Shown: piece by piece, positions 1-10,272 of the stretch
Position numbering within the stretch: position 1 is the stretch's first letter
How the letters are laid out: each line of letters starts with the position of its first letter
Assembly: GCA_037954665.1 (NCBI GenBank)
Contig: JBBMOL010000066.1
Location: 1,302,001-1,366,000, forward strand
DNA from: Laguncularia racemosa
Taxonomy: Eukaryota > Streptophyta > Magnoliopsida > Myrtales > Combretaceae
Reading direction: 5' to 3'
DNA: 64,000 nt
The notes under the pieces: model-generated
The model's database searches: none
Told to the model about the DNA's origin: nothing
The model's input: only the letters and a program-made list of their open reading frames with translations
Made by a program: the position numbers and the translations under genes

Positions 1-569
1 ATTAGTAAGAAATGGGCAGGCTTGGTCAATCTATCTATAATTACCTAAATTGCATCATGTTTCTCCTTGGTTCTCGGGAAGGCTGCAACAAAGTCCACAA
101 TTACATGTTCCTACTTCCATTTAGGTACAGGAAGTAGTTGTAACTCACCAGCTAGTCTTTGGTGTTCAATTCTGATTTGTTGGCATGTTAAGCATCTAGA
201 TACGAATTCTGTTATTTCCCGTTTCATATTTCTCTACCAATAATGACTCTTTAGATCTTTGTACATCTTGATGCTTCTAGGATGTACCGTGTATCCTGAG
301 TAATGAGCTTCTTTTATAATCTCCTTCTTCAATTCCATGTCATCTTGAATACACCATCTTATGCCATATTTAACTACTCCTCTAGCATCTACATTAAATT
401 TAGTGGTTTCACCCTGTTCTATTTTGCTCTTGATCTTTTGAATTCCAAGATCTCTAATTTGCGCTGTCTTAATTCGACCAAAGAGACTTAGTTGAATACA
501 AAGAGTAGCTAACTTGGTTCCCACTTCATGTGTCACGATCTCTACCTCTAACTTGCGCATATCCTCCAA
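1..569 (-). pseudogene. Integrase fragment (zinc-binding domain and start of catalytic core)
   Basis: The minus strand encodes an integrase N-terminus. The H2C2 zinc-binding module has its histidines in the AHYSGYTVHP stretch (about 300-250) and its cysteines in RCLTCQQ (about 200). The first part of the catalytic core follows, with VDFV (first catalytic Asp) and IDRLTKPAHF near base 1-100. In-frame stops occur at about 245 and twice more before the window edge. The remaining catalytic Asp and Glu and the C-terminus are outside the window. In the intact family this enzyme inserts the reverse-transcribed DNA into chromosomes; this copy cannot. Confidence 0.8.
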
Positions 570-727
570 TATCTGTTTTTAAGAGGTGACTAAAGCTGCT
601 ATGTTAATTTGCTTCTTCCAACTTAGGGCATTTACAACAACATTTAACTTTTTAGGGTGGTAATGAATCTCCACATTATAGTCATTTATCAATTCTAGCT
701 ACCTTTTCTACCTCATATTCAATCTTT

Positions 728-1054
728 CTATGTGAATAAGTATTTTAGGCTCTTATAGTCTGTGAAAATTTTGCACTTCTCACCATGCAGGTAATGTCTC
801 CATAGTTTCAGCACTAAGATTACAGCAGCTAACTCTAAGTCATATGTGGGGTAGTTCCTCTCATATGGTTTCAATTGGCGAGAGGCATATGCGATGACTC
901 TCCCATTTTGCATGAGCACGTATCCCAAACCTTGAGTTGACATATCACTAAAGACTTCAAATTCTTCCCCTATCTTAGGTAGGGCCAACACTAGAGGTGT
1001 TACCAATATCTCCTTTAGTGTTATGAAGTTATTTTCATATTCATTGCTCCACAT
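728..1054 (-). pseudogene. RNase H domain fragment of element 1
   Basis: An open stretch of about 108 codons matches Ty3/gypsy RNase H, which removes the RNA template during reverse transcription. Visible landmarks are FEVFSDMSTQGLGYVLMQNG (first acidic residue region), YASRQLKPYERNYPTYDLEL (second acidic residue) and IFTDYKSLKYLFT (third). The last acidic residue (expected in an ADALSR-like motif) is not in the open frame; the sequence between 570 and 727 is broken by stops. Upstream, about 70 bases with a stop separate it from reverse transcriptase. Confidence 0.8.
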
Positions 1055-1126
1055 AAATTTGACCTTCTTCTTTGTTAGTTAGGTTAAAGGAGTTTCTAGA
1101 CGAAAGAATCCTTCCACAAAATGTTT

Positions 1127-1993
1127 TTAATAGCAAGCTAGTCCCAAAAAGCTTTTGACCTCTATCACAATTCTTGATCTGGGCCAATCAATGACTGCTT
1201 TTACTTTCTTAGGATCTACTGATATGCCATCTTTATTTACCACGTGTCTTACGAAAGATACCTGTTCTAGCCAAAACTTACACTTGTTGAACTTTGCATA
1301 TAACATCTCCTCCCTTAATCTTTTCAAAACTATTCTTAAATGTGTCTCATGTTCTTTCTTATTCTTGGAATGGATGAGGATATCATCTATGAACACCACT
1401 GTAAATTGGTCTAACAAGTCTCTAAGTACTCTGTTCATCATATCTATGAAAGCAATTGGAGCATTTGTCAAACCAAAAGGCATTACTAAAAATTCATAAT
1501 GCTTATACCAAATCTTAAAAGTAGTCTTTTGAATGTTTTCTTCCTTAATCCTTAATTGATGATACCTTGATCTCAAGTCAATTTTGGAGAAGACTTGAGC
1601 TCCATGTAATTGGTCAAATAGGTCATTTGTTCTAGGGAGGGAGTACTTATTTTTAATCGGGACTTGGTTTAACTCCTTATAATCGATGCATAATCTCATG
1701 CTCCCATCTTTCTTCTTAACAAAGAGTACTGGAGCACCCCATGGCGAGACACTTGACTTGATGAACCCATTATCTTGCAACTCTTGAAGTTAGGTCTTCA
1801 ACTTAGACAATTCTATGGGTGTTATCTTATAAGGTGCCTTGGATATTGGTGCTGTTCCTGGTACCAAATCAATACAAAATTCTGTCCTCCTGATGAGTGA
1901 TAAGTTTGATAGATTTTTTGGAAGGACATCTACATATTCTTTCACAATGTATACTTCTTCTAACTTCATAACTTGTCTAGTCTCTACTGACAA
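1127..1993 (-). pseudogene. Reverse transcriptase domain of element 1
   Basis: Two adjacent stretches (1790-1993 and 1127-1780), separated by one stop, encode the protease-RT linker and most of a Ty3/gypsy reverse transcriptase. The linker ends with the IDLVPGTAPISKAPYKITP stretch. RT motifs in order are WGAPVLFVKKKDGSMRLCID, FSKIDLRSRYHQLRI (first catalytic Asp), MPFGLTNAP, VVFIDDILIHSKN (the FIDD catalytic pair, about 1390) and SFLGLACY at the end. The enzyme copies element RNA into DNA. Catalytic aspartates are retained, but upstream and downstream stops make the polyprotein non-functional. Confidence 0.88.
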
Positions 1994-2029
1994 TGTCGAT
2001 ATTCTACTCTTATCCCAAAACTCATATGT

Positions 2030-2410
2030 AGGAAGAGTTGTAGGCCTCTATGCATTTAACTTGAACACAATTGGGTCTTCATTGGGGAAATTAAAATAAA
2101 CCACTAAATTGCGAGAATCAATAGTGACATAATACTTAGACAACCAATTTACCCTTAAAATCATATCAAATTTCGTCATCTATAACACAGACAAATCTGC
2201 TAGCATTTTCTTTCCCTGTATTATGATTCCTATATCCCTATACATTTGTTCTAATCTTCTTCTCACTCGAAAAGGAGTATTCACAATCATAGCATCATTC
2301 AACAGCACAGGTTTTAAACTAAACATATGCATAAAGAAAGGTGATACGCATAAATGTGTCACACCCGTGTTAAATAATACATAAGCTATATTTGAACATG
2401 TAAGCTATAT
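2030..2410 (-). pseudogene. Aspartic protease fragment of element 1
   Basis: Minus-strand reading gives a retroviral-type aspartic protease core at about 2400-2180 followed by a region leading to RT. The usual catalytic triplet D-[ST]-G appears here as NTG in AYVLFNTGVTHLCVSPF (about 2385-2335), so the catalytic Asp is replaced by Asn, consistent with a single G-to-A change. A stop follows the ADLSVL stretch near 2180. A short duplicated phrase (aagctatatttgaa) lies just upstream at about 2380-2415. In a working element this protease cleaves the Gag-Pol polyprotein. Confidence 0.65.
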
Positions 2411-2579
2411 TTGAATATATAAGCAGTGTACCTACAATGGTGTCTTAGTTCGAAGCATCCTGCTACTGTTGTTATTGTAAAACAAATACATGATCAAGTG
2501 CTCTTTGTCTCAGTCTAAGGTATTGAGGTCTACCCATTGGTCCTCTAGGTGGAGGTCTTACTAGCTGCTGTGTTGAAAC

Positions 2580-3715
2580 TGTTGGGGTACTATAGTCGTT
2601 TGGTTATGGGTAGCACTACATTCAAAGGTTTTGTGCCCTCTTTCTTTATAGGTGTAGCAGAATGTTTGGGGAATAGCCTTCTTTGTACAATTTCTACTAG
2701 GATGTCTTATCTTATCACAGGAAAAAAATGCCCCTTCAAGCTAATTGCATTGATGCAAATCATATAGTCCCAAACACTTAGGACATCTTCTCCCTAGTCT
2801 TGCCTGTGGTGGTAGAGGCAGTGTTAGAGGCATTAGCCTAGTCTCAATAGGTCTAGGCATGAAAGCCATAGGTCTGGCTTGATATACTACTGGCCTCTTT
2901 TCCTTATCAACATATGACATACTTGAGGTAAGTCTCTTTCCTGGGGTAATTCTCAACCTACGAGACAACTGTTCCTCTATTTTTCTCCTACCTTACTCTA
3001 GCAACTTAGCCTTATCAATAACCTCTGCATAAGTGGGTAGTTGGAAGGATCCTAACTCATGTTGGAGGTTAGACTCTAAGCCTCTCACAATCCTTCTTAC
3101 CTTAGAGGTGTCATTAGTATGAATAGCTTTAGGTAAAAATTTAATTAAGCGGTTTAGCTCTGCTTCATATTTCTCTATAGTTTAGTTGCCCTATTGGCAA
3201 TTATAATACTCTGCCTCCATTCTCTCCCTGATACTATTAGGAAAATACTTTTCATAGAATAGCTCTCTAAACCTTTGCCACTAGATGGAAGTTCTTACTA
3301 ATCTGGATGTATTAGTTTACCCGTTTACAGCCGATCCTTTTAACATGAATACTGTGAATTTCCCCTTCCTATCCTCTGGCACCATGAATGCCTCAAATGT
3401 CTTCTCAATTTCGGTGATCCAATCTTAAGCTTCTATTGGATCATCAACTTGTAGATGAAATTATTTTGCCAGTCAAACGAAGTTGTTCAGTCCACACGGT
3501 TCCTCTATAGTCTTAGTTAGTCTCATGGCTTGTTACTACTGCTGTGTCATCATCCCTACTAGGGCATTCATAGTCTTTAGCAGTTGAGTAGTAGTGGTGT
3601 TAGCTTGAGCTAGAGCTCCCTACTGAGGTGCTTTTAGAGGATACCTTTCCTTTAGAGCATCTCTACCCTATCCAGTGTTAGATGATCTTTGTTCAGTAAT
3701 CTTTTTGGGAGGCAT
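2580..3715 (-). pseudogene. Gag (capsid/nucleocapsid) pseudogene of element 1
   Basis: An ATG at 3713-3715 opens a reading frame starting MPPKKITEQRSSN, with many in-frame stops further on. A retrotransposon-gag region lies at about 3310-3000 (RFRELFYEKYFPNSIRERME and AELNRLIKFLPKAI are readable). The longest stop-free piece is 2741-2968 and ends in a zinc knuckle of form C-x2-C-(x5-6)-H-x-C (CPKCLGLYDLHQC), with a second broken knuckle just after it. Gag packages the element RNA. Stops are mostly TAG/TAA where Gln or Trp would be expected, so C-to-T or G-to-A decay is likely. Confidence 0.72.
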
Positions 3716-4108
3716 TCTATTTGAGATGAAAAAATCAAATATATTCAAAAGCTAGAGTTAGTGTAAGGAGTTAGTGGCAGTATACCTCTATGTATACCTA
3801 TGTCTACACACACACACACACACATGCATAAGTAAAACAGAAATTTAAAAGAAAATACAACTAAAGATAGTAATTGAAATAAAATAAAAACAAAAAATAG
3901 TCATCCCACAATTTACCCATTCTCCTCATCTCTTACCATTCTACAAATTTAATGCCTAATCCATTTAAAGATCATACCTTGCTTTTTATTGATTAAGCTT
4001 ACACTTAATGGTAAACAACCTAGAACTTAAGGATCTTCAAACCTATGCTCTATAGATTATAAACCTATACTCTATTGATCAAAACCCAAGCTTTGATACC
4101 ACCTAAAC
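3716..4108 (-). other. 5' leader of element 1 with primer binding site
   Basis: Non-coding leader between LTR and gag. The minus strand reads TGGTATCAAAGC at 4101-4090, one base off the usual initiator-Met primer site, seven bases inside the LTR end. A short (CA)n run lies at 3808-3824. No ORF is supported here. Confidence 0.75.
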
Positions 4109-4725
4109 TATAATGCCCAAGAATATGGAATGCCACAACCTGCCATATGTCCCTACTAAGTAACGATATACTAAGGCTCTAAATCTCGATTACAAATTCA
4201 AACATGTTCACATTAACTATAGAATGATATAATTGAAACTTCAATAATAGAAATGAATCATTCCAATCATCACTACTTAAGACAAATACATTAAACTCCA
4301 AATTCAAAACTAAGGTAAACATCTATCAACATATAAGGAATAACAAAATTAAGAGTCTAACAACTATCTTCAAATCCTTAAATCAACATCCTAAAGTTCT
4401 ATTAAGAAAATCTTGATTGACTTTCACATTATTCTTCATCATAATAATAGTCATGCTCCCATCCATATTCATTTTGATAGCAACTCAGTAAATTCTCATT
4501 CTCATCATAATTGACATGTTTATCATATTCACTTGTAGGTAAAAAATAAGTTGAGTGAGCCCCAAGCCCAGTATGTGAGTACCACACAGACATGCACATG
4601 CCATACAAACAACAATATCATTAAACATAAATGCAGCGGTAGTACACATCAATTCATCGGATTATTATCTTTAATTAACCAATATATAACATAAGGTTGC
4701 TTATGACCCCATCACATGAAATTAT

Positions 4726-4778
<53 letters not shown>

Positions 4779-6017
4779 TATATTCCTATAATAGGAATTG
4801 CCACTGTGGGCCCTATCTAATCCTAATCTACCTTAGATCATTTCGGTATAGGGTTCCAATAGGGACAACATGATATATCGTTCATTGGGGTCCCCCCCCT
4901 AAGGATCTGCCACCTCCCTAAGCTGAGCTAAGCATAAAAAACATATACAATTAAATCCAATATCAAATTAAATTCATTTAAATGCTATGCTAAAAATCAC
5001 AAACAACAATATATGGTAAACATGTACTTGGAGAAGTGTTCTCACGATTATCTCTTATGTTTCTAGGAAATGGATATAGACTTGTCAAGCATAAAGGACT
5101 AGGTTTAGTTCTATCCTATGATTTAATCTAGGTTTATTAATTGATTAATTATATGCTAATCATAGAATTTCCTTCCTTGGTGTTTTATCATGCATCTATC
5201 TTAGTTTAAATTTGTAGAAAAATGAAATAGAATCAAATAGAGAGTGTTTTAGAACAACATGGATGTGTGAATGGCTATGTAGAGGAACGCGGGATAAAAC
5301 ATAATCGTGCTAGTGGGTGTGTATCTTCCTGTGTAAATTTGTTATTTCAACATGCTCAGGTACATGGTTGTGTATTTGGTCTTATACCTCTTCGTGGTTT
5401 TTTATAATTTGACACGCTCTAGTACATGGGCCTATCTTATGTCTATGTACCTTTTTGTACACATTCGTATTTCTATACTCGTATACTTGCTCATGTACTA
5501 TACTGTTCCATCATGAACCACTTTTCCTCTTCTCCAATTTGTTTCTCAACCTAATTTCTATGATTCTAAGTCTAATTGATTCTACAATTTTGTTAATCTT
5601 AATGTGTTATGTGAATTTGTGCACTTACTTGATTCAGTTTGTGATTCAAATCCTCAATTCACTTGATCCTACACTCATTCCTTCTCACTTTTGTTCCGTA
5701 CCCTAGCAATATGTCAACAAATTCGTTTAGACCCACTAATCTATCATTAGAAATAATCATCTTGATGATCATAACCCTTACCTAATGAAATTGGATTGGC
5801 CTCGTTGCTTTCCATTAGGTCGCTTTGTGGATCTTTGGAAGTGTTTCTTAAGTGTTCACTATGAAAATGAGGTAAAAGGTAGGCATTAGTTCAAGAGATG
5901 TTTAAATACTCCAACTTTAAAAAGACCAAACTGCCCTCATCCCTTTAGACTATTTACTTTACTTAACCTTAGTTTTAATTTATAATTAATAAATAATATA
6001 TATTACGTATATTTACA
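4109..6017 (-). repeat. 5' LTR of element 1 (about 1.9 kb)
   Basis: Bounds come from alignment by eye with the solo LTR at 44414-46622. On the plus strand both start t(g/a)taa(c/t)gccca and end with a tattta-ca terminus, and both share internal blocks such as gatcatttcggta (4837 and 45383). The terminal TG has become TA at 4109. The minus-strand LTR begins TGTAAATATACG. It carries an (AT)n run at 4722-4783 and weak palindromic gtgt/cacg words at 5290-5420. ORFs inside it (5455-5706) look accidental. Confidence 0.7.
4722..4783. repeat. (AT)n microsatellite inside LTR
   Basis: Nearly pure alternating AT for about 60 bases. The homologous solo LTR also has (AT)n runs, so this is a length-variable part of the LTR family. 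Confidence 0.9.
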
Positions 6018-6545
6018 ATGTTAGATTACAAGAATAGCTTAACTTACTGCTTAAAATCTATCCACCAACTTGTATTTATAAGTATGTAAAACATCATGAG
6101 GGATATCAATAGTCACCTAGCTTCCAAAAAGACAACACCTTTTTTTTTCTTTTCCTCCTATTTTTCAAAACCCCACTTGCTCTTCTTCTCCAAAATGCCA
6201 ACTCATGAAATACTCTTTGACATCACAATGATAAGAAAATCTCAAACAATAATAAACCAAAACTTTAAGACTATGTCAACCTTGAACACATAGTTCTTGA
6301 CAGTGACTCAACGATGCTATTTCACTTGGAGAGTTAGTTGCAAAATGGACACAAGGAGAAGAAAGACTGAGTAGGAAGGAGACAACTTCCGATACTCTAG
6401 TAAGAAAATTTTTTATGGAAGAAATTGGTACCTCAAAATTTGTGAAACAAAGTGTAAAAAGAAAATATACCTTGTGAGAAGAAGAAAATGAGAGACAATT
6501 ATCCTAGAAAGAAGAAGGAAAAGTACTTGAAATAATTATCTCGAC

Positions 6546-6750
6546 TATGACTCTTTATGTCTATGGTCAAGGGCGGACTGAAGGGGGGGCCTTGCCCCCA
6601 CTTTGCCCCTTAGGACCCGAGAATTTATTTTAAAATTAAATATATATATTTTTTAAGTGTAAATTTTATTATAAAATTTATTATGACTTAGTGGTTAGAT
6701 GTTTATTTTTACAATACTCAAGGTCTTAGGTTTGATTATCATAAAAGTCA
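6546..6750 (+). repeat. tRNA-like, SINE-like repeat fragment
   Basis: A G/C burst (gaagggggggccttgccccc, 6578-6597) is followed by gacttagtggttagatg (6684-6700, resembling a tRNA A box) and aaggtcttaggtttgatta (6719-6737, resembling a B box, one or two bases off). Such a layout fits a degenerate pol III-derived repeat head. No target duplication or tail was identified, so the class is uncertain. Confidence 0.35.
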
Positions 6751-7369
6751 ATTTTGCTTTTTCAAGTTGCATTTATTATCTATCTCTCAATAAATAATTT
6801 TTTTTTTGCTATAACATATAAAATTGAATTTCATTAATAAAAAAGATAATAGTTAACTAAATAAATTCTCAATAAACACTATTTGATACTATAAGTGTTT
6901 CAATCATATTGTATAAAATAATAGTAAATAATAATGGTTTATATTACTTAAAGTACTAACTTTTCCTTTCATTATTAATATTATGAAAAGTAATGAGCAT
7001 TATTTTTAATCAATTGTCTAATAACTTATATTAAAAAAAATATACGCATATATATATATTTATAATATTACTAATGAAATAATCTTATAAAGTCAATATA
7101 AAAAATTATAAAATATTGTATTATTTTTCATAATCTTGTTAAAAAGTTTATTTTTTTAACCTTTTACAAAATATATATTAAGTACCCATAATCGATACAT
7201 ATAAAAGGTCTAAATTTACTTTTCTATTCATTATTAGATTACATTGATAATACATTTATTTCTATATATATAAGATACATTATTATAATTGTAATGATAA
7301 GTGAATATTTTTCTATGAGTAATTTTAATATTATATATTTGGTTTCCCAATGATATGATTTTGCATCCA

Positions 7370-7672
7370 CCCCTATGTTTGGTGGAATGAATGTCAAAGG
7401 AACCCATGAAAAATTTGGTTGAAACATCCGATGTGAGTTCAACCATGACATAGATGAGAATTTGATCAACGGGTTTTATCTTAATTTGATTGATAGTGAA
7501 GAAAATAGGCTTGAACCTGATGTGAAATGAACAAAAGTGATAGTTAGGAAAGATGATATAATATCCTGTTCTGAATTTAAACAAATTGTTGAAGATGGCC
7601 GTTTTGATTTAATAGGAAGAGATTTAATAATTATGGAGATCAATAATGGAAAACAAATCAAGTTTGATTTTT
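7370..7672 (+). pseudogene. Unrecognised decayed coding fragment
   Basis: The plus strand reads as a protein-like stretch of about 95 codons with two stops. Readable segments are ENLINGFYLNLIDSEENRL, then TKVIVRKDDIISCSEFKQIV and DLIGRDLIIMEINNGKQIK, ending in a natural TAA at 7672. Charged and hydrophobic residues alternate as in a real globular protein, unlike the surrounding AT-rich DNA, but I do not recognise the family. It could be the last exon of a host or transposon gene. Its neighbours give no further clue. Confidence 0.3.
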
Positions 7673-8628
7673 AAATTATTGTTGTTAAAGTTTTTTGAAT
7701 GCAAGTGAGAATTTGGCATTGAATAATACATTGGTGCATTTTGTCCTTGGTAGTACCACCACCATTACCGTTGATGATATTTAGATTATTTTGGCCTTGA
7801 CCAAAGATTATTACGTTGATATGGCTATACATTTGGTTAGTCATATTCTAGGGATGAAAAGGTTTGGTAGTTTTATACATAATGCTTTGATAACAACACT
7901 TTTGAGATAGAAGGGAGTAAATTTGCATATTTCTAGAAAGATGCTTGCTCTAAAAGTATTAGGAGTGGAAACATTTAGATATATGGGAATAATGTTGAAG
8001 GGATAAAGTGGAAAGCTAAGGGAAAGGAAGTTTAAGATGCAAAAAAAGGAATAGAAACAAAATTAAAGAAGAGAAAGGCAAGAAATGCTCTTGAGTAAAA
8101 ACCATAAAAGAGGTTCCTGTAGCGATGGCAATCAAAACTTGAGTGAAAAACTAGGTTATAAATTTGGAAAGTCGAGCATGAATGGAGGCTTGAACAAGAA
8201 GAAACGAGATCAAGTTTGTAGGTAGAAGCAAATGTTTTAGATTTTTGAAGTGAAAAATATAAATCAGAAGCATTGAGGTTACCCAAAGGGTTAAAGCTCC
8301 AAGAAAAAAGTTCTTCTAAATGAATATTGTAAGGGAATTGTAAGTTCTTTTCAAAAGGAAGGCTATCAAAAGGAGATTTCTAGAAGTATGTGCAACATAA
8401 CTAGTGAAGTTAAAACTAAGCTTACTCAATGAGAAAGCATATAAAGATTTTATTTTAGAAGATACTTAAGTAAATCTTAGGATAGTTCTAAACAATATTT
8501 CATATCTTTTGGGTTTGGTAAGCTAGAGAGTAGAGTTTGAATATTTAGGATCAATTTTAGGTTAGTATTTTATTTCCTGATCTTTTGGATATTTTATTTC
8601 CTTATCATGTGAGTTTCTTTTTAGGAGA

Positions 8629-8633
8629 TTATC
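8629..8633. repeat. Target site duplication (left) of the Athila-like element
   Basis: TTATC directly abuts the LTR start at 8634 and is repeated exactly at 18697-18701. Confidence 0.9.
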
Positions 8634-9566
8634 TGGTGGGTGTCGAATCCAACAAAAATAAAACCTACTCCTAGACAATTATATGATTTGCATATAGTGG
8701 TGAGTAGGGTCGAATCCACAGGGATTGGTAAAGATATTTCTATTAAAGAGAACAATAAGAAAAAGGAAAATGGGGGGGGGGGGGGGGGGGGGGGGGTTGT
8801 TTGTGAATCAAATAAAGTAAAACAAGGTAAGAAAATCAGATATTGGTAAAAGTCTAGCCAAAGGAATCAAGATGGTTTAATTCTAGGAATTGATCATCGA
8901 TGCAAATGTTCTCTATTCTTGTTCTAGATAAATTGGTTATGGTTATTAACAAGCTCTAACAACCTATCTCTCCTTACTTCCTCGATAACCTCAGACAAGC
9001 TTTGAATTATTTCTCTTATTGATTAAACAACCCTTAGACAAGCGCTTAGGATTTAATCTATCAATAGCATTAAGATCTAGAGAGACTACCGATTCATGCC
9101 AGTAGATTATAAGATAACCTATTTAAACATGATCACACACCTCCATAACATGAATTCGATCATCTCTTTTATAACCAAACATGTTATTGCGTCACTAAGA
9201 CTAGAACAATCAAACAATTACGGATTTGACGTACTAGTTGACAATATATTAACTTGCTAATTGAGTAGAAGAGCTCTATTCATACCAATCAACAAAGATA
9301 ATAATGACAAAACGATCAGAAGATATATGAATACCCGAAAACAAAGAATAGAATAAATACAAGTCAATTAGACCTCACAATTCGTGGAGAATTAAACATC
9401 TATGACCCTTTGGCTAGAAAAGTAGCTTAGCTACTCATGTTCATCAATAAAACGAAAAATAAAAATAAAAACATAATGAACCGTGTTGTCTGCTCTGCCT
9501 CCGCGTTTCCTTCTTCAAGATCCAAAATTCCAAGATCAAAAGTTGTCTAACCCTCTAGGGTTGGCT

Positions 9567-9575
9567 CTATTTATA
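9567..9575 (-). promoter_or_regulatory. TATA box of the Athila-like LTR
   Basis: TATAAATAG on the minus strand, with the identical box in the other LTR at 17992-18000. About 4 bases downstream lies the near-palindrome AACCCTAGAGGGTT (telobox-like, 9549-9562; in the other LTR at 17974-17987). It sits a little over half-way along the LTR (about 700 bp from its start on the element strand), a normal place for U3/R. Confidence 0.65.
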
Positions 9576-9659
9576 CTATTAGATGGATAGCATGTGATCT
9601 TTTGCTAGCAAGATAAGAAAATATCTTTCCTTTTCCAAGTAGATTTCGAGAAGTGAAGA

Positions 9660-10085
9660 TACGTCTGCCTGGCACGCCCCACTACACAGGCCGTGGGTCA
9701 AGCCGTGCCATCCTCTGTGCATAATCTTCAAGTCTTCAACCGCGCCCAGTGTGAACCACGGTTACACACATTGCCGGATTTCAAGCCGTGCCTTCATCTG
9801 TGCATAATCTTCAAGTCTTCATCCGTGTCCAGTGTGTACCACGGTTACACCCACGGCTAGATTTCAAGCCGTGCCTTCATCTGGTTGATGTTCCACACTT
9901 TCTTCTCATTGACACACCTAGCTTCCACCACGGCTTCAAGCACGGTTTATCCCACGGGTTCCACCACGGCCGTGCCTTAAGCCGTGTCTCTCTCTGTTGA
10001 AAGTCCTCATTTTCGCCTTCTTATCCAGTGTGTAACACGGTTTGAACCTTGGCCGTGCCTCAAACCGTGCTTCCTCCGGTGGTGT
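9660..10085. repeat. Palindromic CACGGCCGTG-type array in LTR
   Basis: Repeated words cacggccgtg, aagccgtgcc, caccacgg, aaccgtgc occur at least a dozen times, partly as an 85-bp tandem pair (copies begin near 9724 and 9809). The same array is in the other LTR at 18092-18500 with several CG-to-TG or CA differences between copies. Confidence 0.85.
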
Positions 10086-10272
10086 AATTCCTTGTCTTGA
10101 TCCAAGTTGTAGATGACTTCTCTAAAATACTTGAATTAGCATCCTTGACTCCATTTAACCTGATTTATCACGATGATAGAATTAAAGTACCATTTCCTTA
10201 TGATTTCTATAAAATCAATAATAATTTAACACAATTTATACTATAAAGATTAAGTATAAAATGGCTCTATCA

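Larger units (their letters stand above)
1..6017 (-). mobile_element. Ty3/gypsy element, Tekay/Del-like, degraded, left end outside window
   Basis: Read on the minus strand the order is LTR (4109-6017), Met-tRNA-type primer site, gag, protease, reverse transcriptase, RNase H, integrase, running off the window at base 1. This is the Ty3/gypsy order. The reverse transcriptase wording (FIDDILIHSK, then the YAKFNKCKFWL and SVDPKKVKAV stretches) is closest to what I know of the Tekay/Del chromoviruses, an inference without alignment. Stops and frameshifts interrupt every domain and the protease aspartate is changed, so the copy is dead. The 3' LTR must lie to the left. The solo LTR at 44414-46622 belongs to the same or a sister family. 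Confidence 0.88.
6018..8628. other. AT-rich spacer between two retrotransposons
   Basis: Mostly low-complexity AT-rich DNA (notably 6780-7350). Two items stand out and are listed separately: a G-rich, tRNA-like block at 6546-6750 and a decayed coding stretch at 7370-7672. From 7676 to 8628 there are no convincing coding signals; the minus ORF at 8032-8286 has no recognisable domain and looks accidental. Confidence 0.6.
8634..10272 (-). repeat. 3' LTR of the Athila-like element
   Basis: Begins TG (plus) at 8634 and ends ca at 10272; on the element strand it reads TGATAGAGCC...CACCACCA. It contains a 25-base G run (8772-8796), a TATA box on the minus strand (9567-9575) and a palindrome-rich array (9660-10085). 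ORFs at 8640-8849 and 9788-10000 are inside the LTR and not genes. Confidence 0.95.

Noticed and set aside
9788..10000. His-rich 70-codon ORF, also at 18212-18424
   Set aside because: Translation of the LTR palindromic array; identical non-genic position in both LTRs.
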